Under the pieces are notes generated by a model, which was given only the letters and a program-made list of their open reading frames with translations, was not told where the DNA came from and did not search any database. From Phanerochaete sordida (taxonomy: Eukaryota; Basidiomycota; Agaricomycetes; Polyporales; Phanerochaetaceae), in contig BPQB01000028.1 of NCBI GenBank assembly GCA_019973155.2, positions 186,001 to 250,000 of the forward strand: a DNA stretch of 64,000 bases, read 5' to 3'. Shown in pieces: positions 35,515-45,542 of this stretch. Position numbers and translations under genes: made by a program. Positions within the stretch are counted from its first letter, which is position 1. The number at the start of each line of letters is the position of its first letter.

Positions 35515-36486
35515 ATGCAGCAGCCCACTTGTCGCAACACGCGCATACGCAACGTGCACGACGCACAAGTCATCCTCCACGCCGTCTGGCTCAAACGCCT
35601 GCCCATGCTCCACCGCCGGCTCGACGACGAAGAGCGTCAAGCCCTCGCGCCGGGCGACATCTATGTGTGGGAAGAACGAAGCAACAATCCCATGGACGCC
35701 CCCTCGCTCGAAGCCATGCAGCGTTTCACGGACGGCCGGTCGTGGGGGCCATCGAAGGCTCGCGAGTACGTAACCTGCCCATGCGTGATAACCTTCATGG
35801 ACTCAACGATGCGCATCGTCGCCCTAACAGCGACTTCCTCGTGTACCGCGAGAAAGATGTCCCTAGCCGCAGCTCGCTCATGACGAGGAACAACGGCCTT
35901 CAGTAGGATCACTTCTTCCCACCGCTGGTGGCCCCGCCGACCTCACCGATCGTGGATCACAGGTCGATGCAGCTCATCAAGCAAACATACTCTGCGTTCG
36001 TCGACGGCCCGGCGAACACCCGCAAGTGGCACCTCAGTACGCGCTCCCGTTTCTCATGCGCTGTCAGCTCTAAACCCTTATCGGACATCGGTATCAGATG
36101 CCTACTACACCCAGGAGACTGCGAACAGCTTCAAGACCATCGACGACATCCCGGAGCTGCGCGCGATCCCGGTGCCCCGGGACAAGTACCACTGCGCGCG
36201 GACGAGCGCACTCCGCAAGGCGCAGCGCGCGGCGCGCCCCTCGCCCTCGGCCGAGGAAGGCGCGGCCGTGCACCTGTCCGCGACCTACGTCGATGTGAGC
36301 CCTTCACCGACGTCGCCCTACCTCGGGAAGCGCGGCTCAGCAACTGCTTCTCCCGGATACAGCGCTGACGGCCGCTTCGAGCTCTCGCTCGAGTGCCGGC
36401 TGGCGCCCCTCGAGTACCTCCAGAGTCTCTCGCCGGGGACGCGCGATCCCGTCGACGAGCAGGTCCTTCGCTCGTTTCGACGTTAG
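35515..36486 (+). CDS. Gti1/Pac2 (WOPR) transcription factor, paralogue 1
   Basis: Four exons, 35515-35765, 35831-35902, 35963-36036 and 36098-36486, give 261 residues. WOPRa is seen as a start with Thr-Cys, ILHAVWLKRLPMLHRRLDD, GDIYVWEE and RFTDGRSWGPSK, then DFLVYREK. WOPRb is LIKQTYSAFVDG, KWHLNAYYTQET, TIDDIPEL and the IPVPRDKY segment. The C-terminus has LAPLEYLQSLSPGTRDPVDE. WOPR proteins (Wor1, Ryp1, Gti1, Pac2) bind DNA and act as switches in morphology, gluconate uptake and sexual development. A 46-nt segment at 36295-36340 begins GTGAGC and could be spliced, but that would destroy the conserved LAPLEYLQ ending, so it is kept. Paralogue 2 lies 19 kb away. Confidence 0.88.
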
Positions 36487-39400
36487 TCTCGCTTGGAAGG
36501 AACCGTCTCCGGTGGAGACCTCTGTGCACTTAAGGTAATGCCCACGTATAATGCGCCCCTGCTCTCCCCCTGTGCTCGTTCGGACTGTTTTTCTTGTTTC
36601 GATACGTTCCCCGCTCACATGCTCAGTGACTCCTCGTCGCGGACTGATCTTCTCGAGTACCCCATTCTATTGTTTGCCCTGTCGTAGTACGTAGTAGTCG
36701 TAGTCACCTTCTGTCGTCATTGCATATCACTCGCTTTGAAATGCCCCTTGCGAATTCATACCGCTCTCTCCCACACACACTATGGATCGGCCGGCACTTG
36801 CGAGATAGATAAGGTTTTTGGCGTCTTTGGCTGGGCAGCATGGCCACAGCGCGCAGACGGAGGAAGCGCACCTCCCACGACGTAACTCCGTCGGGTCCCA
36901 GTTCCACCAGGGCCTTGGATCTGGGGTGCCATCTCCCGTCCGCCGTCCTGCGCCGCGCAGCGCACCGCGAAGCACGCCTCCGGCACCCCGCGCCGCGCGC
37001 GCGGCGTGCTCGCCACAGCCCGCAGCCTGTGCACGGCGGGCACGCGCGGCGGCTTCTGCGGCCGCTCGTGCCGCGGCGCGTGGGGGACGGTGCCGCGCAC
37101 CACTCTATTGCTCGGCGCGTCCGCCTTCCCATGCCAAGACGCCCTGGGGATCCTGGAAAACGCAGGCGAAGGACCAGGGCGCCCTGCGCCGCGCGGGTGA
37201 CCCGCTGCGGGGCTGATCATCGGGAACGCAGTTTGAGGGTGGCGACACCGGCCGTGCCTCGACCGCGCTCGCCCAGGGTGCGCGTCCGCGCAGAACACGG
37301 ACAGGACTGCGACCGCCGTGCCCTGCGTGCCGAGCCCTGGGCGCCGGGCGTCCGTGGCTGCACACAGGCTAACTGGCTCGTGTGCCGCACGCACGACACA
37401 CGGCCTGTGCCCGCACCCCCAGAGACTGTTTCACTACGGCGTCCAAGCCCAGCGAGATCGCAGCAGGACGCCGGCGATCCGCTCTACCCTCGCAGCGAGA
37501 CATGAGCATCGCAGCGAGAGTACAGTCGCCGCGCGCACGCGGTGGGGCGACGTGCCGCCGGCCGCTGCATGGCTGCTCGCGCGCCCTCGGGGATTCTTGC
37601 ACATCCCGGGGCCTGTTGGCCGCCGTGCGCGCGTAACGGGCTGTGCGGGTGATTGGCTTTAACAACACATGGGCTCTGAGTGCGATGCTGACAGGCGAAT
37701 CTGTGCACGGCGGCCATGCACGCGTCATGTGCCCGAATGTCCGAAGAGACACATAACCTTCCAGCGGAGCGGGCCTGGGTGGCAGATGCGATCAGCGAAC
37801 TGCACTCGGGGGGCTCATTGAACGGCTAAATCGTATTGCCCTTCTATCGGAGGCGCATGCTGGACGTCGCGGAGCCAGTAGGGCTGCTGTGGCGGCCATG
37901 CGCAACATGCTGTGGAGACGAATGATCTGTGGACGCTGGAATGACTAAATGGGAGCCTGTGATGACCGTAAGGGCGCATGTGGATCACTCACCATGGAAA
38001 ACTGCCCATTCTTGTCAAATGAAGACCCTGTCAGGATATGTCAGAGAGGAGATGAGGGCGGGCTGGGACTCGCCAGTCCTGCGTGCCATACCAGACACGG
38101 CCGCGGGCTAACCTAGGACGGCGGCAGCCTAGGTGCCAGACGATCCGCTCCGTTGGGCACGACGGCAGGGCGACCCTAATCTTAATGGCCCATAGCACCG
38201 CAGAGCGAGGGACCCGAAACCGTCCAAGCTCGAGTATCGATATGCGAGCGTCTTCGCGCGAAGGCCCACTTTGACGCGTCGCAAATTGGGCCGTTAGGGT
38301 TCTATTGGGAGCTCGTGTCAGCAGGGGCGCACACTAGAGCCGAAACGATTTTGGAGATCGCGCCGCGAAGACGTACATGTCTGCCAGGCCCTACAGGACC
38401 CGCCGCCAGGCGTGCGCGCGAGCAGTCCTGGAGGCGTGCCTAGCACCGCGCGTCGAGACGGCCTCGCGCTAGGGGCGGACGCTGCACCGGTCCCGCCGCG
38501 ACATTTGCGGAGCAAGGTTCAGGCCTTCAGGGTGCGTGCCCGCCCCGCCGCTCGTGACGCAGCCTGCGGCGCCGTCGCGCGGCGCACGGCGGCGCGGACG
38601 CTCCAGCGGTCTCCAGCGGCGGGCCCTGAGCACGCGGGCGCGGTGGGGGCAGCGGGCGACGGTGGAGGCGGGCCCTCGGGGCGCAACATGCTACCGACAG
38701 GCGCGCTGATAGGCTGGCACGAGCCAAAAATCGCGAGGAAGCACAGGAAGGCTCGGGCGCCGATCGAGGGCCTGCCCGCCAGGGCCCAAGCGTGCCTGCG
38801 TCCGAGCGAGGGCGAGCACGCGTCGCGGCGGGCAAGGTTCGCAGAAAAGGGGGCGTGCAGCGCGCCGCGGTGCGCCGTGCCCCGCCGCGCGGCGGCGAAC
38901 CTTCCGCCGCCGTGGCACGCAGAGACGTGCGCCGCAGCGAGCAGCGCGGCCTGGGCCCCGCACGGCTGCGTCGCGCGGGGATAGGCTTTGATGCGTGCGT
39001 GTGCGCGCGGGGGACGCACCGCGCGGCGGGCCCGGGTCGCGCGTGTGGGCGCACGCGCCGCAGAATGGCGCGCTCGCACGGCAGGGCCTGCCTGGGAGCG
39101 TGCGGCGGGCGGGCGTGCGCTGCCGCGTTTCTGTTGGAAGGGGCGGCGCGTCGTGCCGTGCGCACGGGGGGGGGGGGTGCGACGAACGACGTCGCCCGAG
39201 TCACATCTGCGGAGCCGCAGGATACGCGCGCCGACTCGTGCGCGGGGGTGCAGCGGCGTGCGCGCGCGGGCTGGGGGGCGGGGCGGCCGCGTCGCGAGGT
39301 GCTTGCGGGAGGGGCGATCGCCAGGGTGCGACCAGGGGCCCAGACAGCGGCGCCTCGGACGGTTCATTAAGGGTGGGGTGGGGGGGAGCAGCGGGGGCGG

Positions 39401-39755
39401 TCTCGGCCCTGCGGGGGCGCAGCGGTGGCTGCGCGGTGTCGCGAGGGCTGCGGTGTTGAATTTTCGGCGGGCGCGCGGAGGGGGGCGCGGGGGACGGGGC
39501 GGATTGGCTGGGAGGCTGGGAGGCTGGTGGCCGCAGCAGCTGAATGGGGCGGGCGCAGGCGCCGGGCGTGGCGGGCCAATCAGCGAGGGCGGGCGTGCGT
39601 GTGAGATGAGATAGCCCTTCAGCATGCCGCATCGGTGCGGGACGAGGGCACGGCTGCGGCTGGATCTCACGGGCAGACGCACGGCGAGCAGGCCTGGGAC
39701 GCAGCATGAGAAGCGGGGGCGCAGACACAGGAATGGTTCCAGGTTCCAGACTCAC
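36487..39755. other. Very GC-rich intergenic islands
   Basis: About 36850-37640 and 38400-39620 are strongly GC-rich. Frames of up to several hundred codons are open at once on both strands and read as Ala/Arg/Pro/Gly low complexity, which argues against coding. A run of 13 G sits at about 39163-39175. CCAAT-type boxes occur near 39506 (ATTGG) and 39577 (CCAAT). Confidence 0.5.
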
Positions 39756-40034
39756 TATGAGGTACAATACAACGCAGGCAACAGCGGCCAGAAGCCCCAT
39801 GAAGATGACAAGTCCCATCAGCAGCCGCCCTTCCGACAGCGTTTCCCAGCCTCCCGATGACAAAAATATTCTGCGCCTCCCCAGCCCGAACCTTAACGCG
39901 GACGAGCCGCACGAATGAGCGTGGACGATCACGAAGGGCGCATCGCTGGCCCCGGCCGCCGCGACCGCTGCCAGCGGCGGCCCTGGCCCTGACAGCGGCA
40001 GAGCCTGCCTGCGTGCGACGTCCGCGCGAGCCAT
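39756..40034 (-). CDS. Possible exon encoding a single-pass membrane segment
   Basis: A minus-strand frame from the ATG at 40034 runs 93 codons to a GTGAGT donor at 39755. Near its end GLVIFMGLLAAVACVVLYLI is a clear hydrophobic helix preceded by a polar stretch (GWETLSEGR). The region is much less GC-biased than its flanks just here (39750-39900), which supports a real exon. Neighbouring exons cannot be placed, and it could alternatively belong to a longer gene starting upstream near 40400. Function unknown. Confidence 0.27.
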
Positions 40035-40496
40035 CTGCCACGGAGTACGGTGTGGGGCCGTCGACGCCGGACGCGGCGGCAGCGGCCAGGAGCGGGTTGG
40101 ACGTGCGGGGCGGGTGGGACGAGTAACCAGGGTGTGCCTCGGCCGTGTCGGCGTACTCGGGACCGCGGTCGACGCAGTGGTCGGACGGCGCGCGCGACGC
40201 CAGCGCGGAGCCCCGCCACGCCCCTCCTGCCGCGCCCGTGCTGGCCGCCCGCTGATACACCCTTCCTCGGGAGCAGCGAGCAGCTGACGGGCAGCGGCAG
40301 GCCTCGCCCCGGGGCGACCGCGCGGAGGGGCAGGCCCTGCGCATCGCCGGCACAGCTCTCTGCACGCGGCGCGGCAGCCGTGGTGCGTGCGCCGCTCCTC
40401 CGCGGTTCTCGCCATGTTGCGCGGGCGCGTCCTCTTCCGCGGGACGTAATCGCACACGCGGGCTCCTGGTGCGCGGCAGCAGCGTTCTGCGCGCGG

Positions 40497-42036
40497 TCAC
40501 CCGTCTCGGCTCCGCCGCCGGCGCAGCGGCAGCTGCATCGCGGGCGAGGGCTCCATCTGCGCCGTGCGGACCGTCTCTGGCACGGGCACGCGGCGGTCTG
40601 GGCTGGTGTACGCGGCCGCCTGCGTCGGGTCTTTCGTCCGTGCAGGGGACATTCGCGTGCCCCGCGGTGCCGCGCCCTTCGCGAAGGCCCCACCCTGTGC
40701 CTCGGTGTAGAGACGCAGCTCGACTCCGCGCGACTGCGCAGAAGCCTTCGCGTTAGGCGAAGCCTTGGCGGCGGGAACGTGGGGGCGATCGTAACGTCTG
40801 TCGCGCGGCTCGTCGAGCGAATTGCGGTGCGAAACATCACTCATTTCGTGTTCATGATCGTCGCTGACCTGGCTCGGCGTGGACGTGCTCGAGTCGAATG
40901 ATATGCGACCAATGGGGAGGTTACTGAATAGACTTGACAGGGTAGGGATCTGGCTACGCCCAGAGGGGCTGGTCGCCAGCGGTACCGCCAACACGGAAGC
41001 GGCAGTTGTGTCAGGTATTAACAGGGAAGTCGAGGTCGTCAAGTATGATGAATTAGATGGGGTTACTTCAAAAGGGATCGCGTCTCGTCTACGACTAGAG
41101 TTTGCAGAGCGCGGCAGCGTGTGAGAGTTGGAGGCAGCGGATGATGATAGAGAGTTTGACGACGGGGGCGGAAAGAAGGATAGATGCGAGGCGGGGACGC
41201 GTCGTATGGTCAATGATGATCCGGCACCATTGACGCTTGGCTTGACGTCTTCGCCGGTGGGCTGCTCGTCGAGCGATGATGAAGTTGAGTTCAGTTCTAG
41301 CTGTGAGAGGACAAAATCCTTCGCCTTGTGCGACTTGTCTAGTGGGATGTAGAGGACCTTGCGGAGGTGTATCGGGTCGGAGGGCCACATCTGGTTCGCG
41401 CGCCGGAGATCTGCCAGAGAAATGCCATACTTGAGGGAGACGCCTGGCAGCGAGTCTTTGGGTGACACCTGGCGGCGCGCGTGCGCGCACGGTGAGCGAC
41501 AGCAAACAGGCAAGGACGTCATGCCGACGCACCTCATGCACGATGACGAGCCGCTCTTTCGGCCCTGCGCGTGCCCCTGCGCCCGTGGGAGAGCTCGCAC
41601 GCCCGGGGGCGTCCACGTCGGCGCGGGCCTGGCCCGACGTGGCCTCGAGGTCGCTGAGGAGGCGCTTGAGGCGCGGCCGCGTGTCCGTGAGCGACGAACG
41701 GCTCGCGCTCGCGGGCGTGCCGAGCGCGGCGGCGGCGAGGGGGTGCCGGAGGTCCGTCGCGCTGCTGCTGCCGACGACGGTGTCCATCGTGCGCGATCTC
41801 ACGTGCACCGCGGCCCCCGCTGGCGCGGCCCCGGGTGGGACGTGGTCGTTCCTGGCGCGGCGTGCAGGGCCCTCGGATCCGCGCCGCCTGAGGGTCGGCT
41901 TGGGGGCGGGCGGGGCATCGCGGGGGGTGTGCGCGGACGAGACGGAGGTGGAGGCGGACGGGGCGGCGAAGGGGTTGTAGAAGAGGCTGTCTACATCGTC
42001 TGTGGCAGCGAGGGCGGTGCTGCCGGGTGGTGGCAT
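40497..42036 (-). CDS. LysM-domain protein without signal peptide
   Basis: Two exons, 42036-41533 and 41468-40497, with a 64-nt intron, give 491 residues. One LysM domain spans the exon junction at about 165-212 (VIVHEVSPKDSLPGV, LKYGISLADLRRANQ, RKVLYIPL). The rest is Ser/Pro/Ala-rich and disordered. The N-terminus (MPPPGSTAL) has no signal peptide or transmembrane helix, so unlike secreted chitin-binding LysM effectors this should be intracellular. Such single-LysM cytosolic proteins are common in fungi and largely uncharacterised. The start is the first ATG in a frame that is open further upstream only with non-ATG codons. Confidence 0.8.
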
Positions 42037-44546
42037 AGGTCGAAGGCGTCGTGCAGACGGCCAGAGCGTAGCCTGAGAAACCGACTCTGGCGACAGGCGC
42101 CCCCGAGGCGGGGTAGCCACGTGCAGTGATCAGCCTGCCTTTTCCGGCCATGTGTACCTTTGTGGGCTCACCCAAAGCCTGGACCGCATCCTGCCTCGAC
42201 CCAAAGCGTGCTGCCCAAGCTCAAAGCGACTTTCTTGCGGCCATCAAGGTATATTTTCTAGCGACATACTTCCAAGATGGCTCAGAGTGGACGTGAAGAT
42301 GTGGATGGTTAATCTCCAGGTGTGCCATAAATCGAGCTCTGGCCCAGGCTTGGGATCTTTCAGCACTCAGAGGATTGTCAGTAGCTAGGACCTATATACA
42401 TCTCTTCAAATGAAGGAAAAGATCAGCTGCAAACATAACAAGTCAGGGCATGTGCCAAAGCACGACGCGGCCGGTGACCAGGCGGCCAACGGCCTGAATG
42501 CCGCGCTGCCGTCATAGTCGTAAATGGCTCAAAGCTATCTACAGAACAGGCTTCTAGGTCTCGCCTAGAAGAGGCTGTCGGGGAGCCATGCATGTCTGTG
42601 CACCGGTCGAAGACCAAGGAAGCTCTCTACCAGCGCATGATCATCGTCCGACTGCTGTAGTGGACCTGGGTGCGCCACAAGCCTCGAGTTCACGTTCGAC
42701 AGGATCTGTGCCAACTCTTCAATTCAGCAGATCATAGACCATGCACCTGCAAAGTAGTCAAGCTGCGAACGTAACCACTGTCCGCACTCCATCCGAGTAC
42801 ATATCGCTGCGCACGGAAATGCAGGGACGCAGGCTCGACGCTAGAACTCGTTTAGCATGGCTGCTGCAGTTGGTTCATCCTGCTCACGCTCTCCTTGCGA
42901 GTCTACATCCCACGACGGAATGTCTTACAGAGTTCGATGAGCAAAAGCGTTCAAGTGCATCGCGAAGATCCGACTGCGCTTCTCGTGTATAGTTAGTTCA
43001 TCCTCTTCTCTGCATACAATGATGCCTGCGTTCCTGCCAGCATGGTCAGCGGGCCCACCATCAGAGCTCGAACACAGGATCCCACCACCGATAGAAACAC
43101 CCGCGCCGCCACCCGCCGCACGCCCCTCTCCATCGATGGCACACGCGAGTCCATCCCACGTCGATGGCCTGGGGCAGCCCCCCGCAGGCACCCATTTCCG
43201 GCACACTGAATGCACGGCGGCGTCCTATTGCGTGCGCCCCGCGCTGCGCCCGCGCGAACCAGGGCGTGCGGCGGCAGCGGGGGGTCGGAGCGGACGCGCA
43301 GGCGGTGCGCCGCTGCAGCCCATAGCCCACACGGACCCAGCCAGCCCCGCGTCGCGGTCATGTGCGCACGCACGCACAGCCTGTCGCTGCAGCCTCCGCT
43401 GCCTCCGGTAGTCTCGACTGCACGTCTCTGCAGGCCGGTCGGACGCGCCTGGGCTGCACGGATGACGACGGGATGCGCGCGCGCCGGAAGCGGGGCGCGT
43501 GCACGCGGGCCTGGGACGCACGCGGCGGCGGTGGGAGCGCGCACGCGCAGGGAGGGCTAGCGGCTTCTGCTTTTCCGCGGTGCGTGCACAGCGGGCGCGA
43601 CCCTGCAGCGTGCGGAGGCGCGGCGCGGGCGTGCGGGGGCTGGCGGGCCCGGGCGCCTGTGCCTGTGGCGGGGCCTGGGGCGTGCTCGGGCAGGCGTTCC
43701 CTGGACGCCGGCCCCGAAGCCGCGCGGAGGCGCAATTTCGTGCGTTTGCTAAGGTGCGTCAGACAGAAGGTGCCTCCTGTGTTGCGGCGGGCGACGCGAT
43801 GAGTCACGGCGGGTGTGCGCGGACGGCGCGGTGGGCGATGCTGCTTGGCGAGCGAGCCCGTGCTTGGTGAGCGGGTGTGGGCGCCGCTGGGCCTCCAAAT
43901 CACCGCGAACGGAGTGGCGTCCCGAGCGGTGCCCTGAGCAGTGCGGTGCGATATACGCTAGCTGTGATGAGCCGCGCTACGTACGACGAAGAGAAGTTCG
44001 GCCGCGATGATCGTTGAAAATTAGGCAGGGATCGGCCAGGGCGTGGAGATGATAAGCAAAAAATTCACAACGGTGGAGTCATGGAGGAAGACACAACGAC
44101 GAGCTGGTTGGGCAACAGCAACTGCAGTAGCTGCAGCACACTTTGTATTCTCTGGCAATTCTGGCGACCCGGCTGGCAGTCTGTCGTGTGTGCTGTGAAA
44201 CGTGTGCTGATAAGAGTCGGTCATGGGACGGGCGGGCGACGCTGGCTTTGGGCGGCTGTCCGGTGGACTGGGAAAATTGAGGCCGGAAGAGGGCGCAGGT
44301 GTGCCACGCGGTCGGCATCTCATTAGTCAGCGCCTGATGAGCTCTTCGGGCTTAGGACTTGGCTCATCGTCTTCACCACTCCCCACCACGACGACCTCGC
44401 CGCACACGTCCCAGACGGCCACGTTCTCCTCCTCGACGCCGGCCCCTGCGCCACGACCTCACGAGTATGGCACACCCTCCAGCGAGACCAGCGAGACACT
44501 GACGTCTTACAGCCCGTAGCGGACCAAGCACGCAATTTCTCGCGAC
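42037..44546. other. Intergenic interval with a GC-rich island
   Basis: About 42130-43000 is near-average composition with no supported gene. About 43060-43850 is a GC-rich island with low-complexity frames on both strands. From about 44220 the sequence is probably the leader of the bZIP gene and contains upstream open reading frames (see 44337-44519). Confidence 0.5.
44337..44519 (+). other. Upstream open reading frames in the bZIP leader
   Basis: An ATG at 44337 opens a 60-codon Ser/Thr/Pro-rich frame that ends at 44519, 27 nt before the bZIP start. A second, overlapping short frame (44467-44502, 11 codons) lies inside it in another phase. If transcription begins upstream of 44337, ribosomes would meet these first. 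That resembles the leader control of GCN4/cpc-1-type bZIP genes. The transcription start is not known, so this is inference. Confidence 0.4.
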
Positions 44547-45542
44547 ATGGCACCCTCCAATTTGCAGGGGCTTAACATCGTCCAGCCCGCGCCGCCGCAG
44601 AACTCCTACCTGTCGGACCAGGATCTGCTCTCTGTCCCCCCGTTCCCCGACCTAACGGCCCAGCTCGACCTATGGACGAACCTTAACTTCCAGTCGGACG
44701 AGCCGCTCGTCTCCCGCAAGGACCTCGAGAAGCGCAGCGGCTCCATTGCTGCCAGCGACGACGACTCGGAGCGCTACAACCTCGGCGACGACGACCTCAG
44801 TTCCACCGGCAAGGTCGCGGAGGCACACGCGCATGAGAACGTCGTGACGGGCACTGTCGTTCCTCCGAACTCCGTGTCTTCTGCAGGAAACAGCGGCCTG
44901 CCCCAGCTGCCGCCATTCGACATCGGAAGCCTCCTTGCCGGCTTCGGGATCGACCCCTTCCACATCCCCTCCCTGCCGTCGCACCCGCTGCCCGCGGCGA
45001 ACAACACGACGCCCTCGCTCGCGCAGCTGCTCTCCTATCACTCCCTCGCGGGCGGCATCCCCTCGCTGAGCATTCCGGGAGCTCCCCCTGCGCCGGCACC
45101 CACGCCAGTGCCCGCGACGCCGGTGCACTCGCAAACCCTATCAACACCGGCGCCGGCGCCCGCCAAGCGTGCGCGCACCTCGCGGGCGTCCATCTCCATG
45201 GACCAGCCCTCGCCCGAGGCCGCGTCGCCCGCGTCGCTCGACGACGAGAAGCTCTCGGGGAACCCCCTGAACGCGTCCGAGGACAAGCGGCGGCGGAACA
45301 CGGCCGCGTCGGCGCGCTTCCGGCTGAAGAAGAAGGAGCGCGAGGCCGCGCTCGAAAAGAAGGCGAAGGAGCTCGAGGTGCGCGTGAGCGAGCTCGAGAA
45401 GGAGTGCGAGGCGCTCCGCCGCGAGAACGGCTGGCTCAAGGGCCTCGTCGTCGGTGTCACCGGCGCGGGCGCCGTGCAGGCCAGCGCGACCGCCGGCACG
45501 AAGCGGACGCGGGACGAGGCGGAGGAGAAGGCGCAGTCATGA
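44547..45542 (+). CDS. bZIP transcription factor, Cys3/MetR/Zip1-like
   Basis: Single exon, 331 residues. The C-terminal basic region (about 246-266) reads DKRRRNTAASARFRLKKK, the signature of the Neurospora Cys-3, Aspergillus MetR and S. pombe Zip1 group. A leucine zipper follows (about 268-305, with L/V heptads in LEKKAKELEVRVSELEKE). The N-terminus is acidic and Pro-rich, with repeated Pro-Ala stretches, fitting an activation region. Members control sulfur assimilation or the amino-acid and cadmium response; the exact regulon is not readable. It ends KAQS just before a T/C-rich 3' flank. Confidence 0.88.
   Translation: MAPSNLQGLNIVQPAPPQNSYLSDQDLLSVPPFPDLTAQLDLWTNLNFQSDEPLVSRKDLEKRSGSIAASDDDSERYNLGDDDLSSTGKVAEAHAHENVVTGTVVPPNSVSSAGNSGLPQLPPFDIGSLLAGFGIDPFHIPSLPSHPLPAANNTTPSLAQLLSYHSLAGGIPSLSIPGAPPAPAPTPVPATPVHSQTLSTPAPAPAKRARTSRASISMDQPSPEAASPASLDDEKLSGNPLNASEDKRRRNTAASARFRLKKKEREAALEKKAKELEVRVSELEKECEALRRENGWLKGLVVGVTGAGAVQASATAGTKRTRDEAEEKAQS

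Noticed and set aside
36295..36340. A 46-nt candidate intron in WOPR paralogue 1
   Set aside because: Removing it shifts the frame and destroys the conserved LAPLEYLQ...DPVDE ending.
38519..40457. Very long minus-strand open frames (several hundred codons)
   Set aside because: They overlap equally long frames on the other strand and read as Arg/Ala/Pro low complexity; in sequence this GC-rich stop codons are rare by chance.
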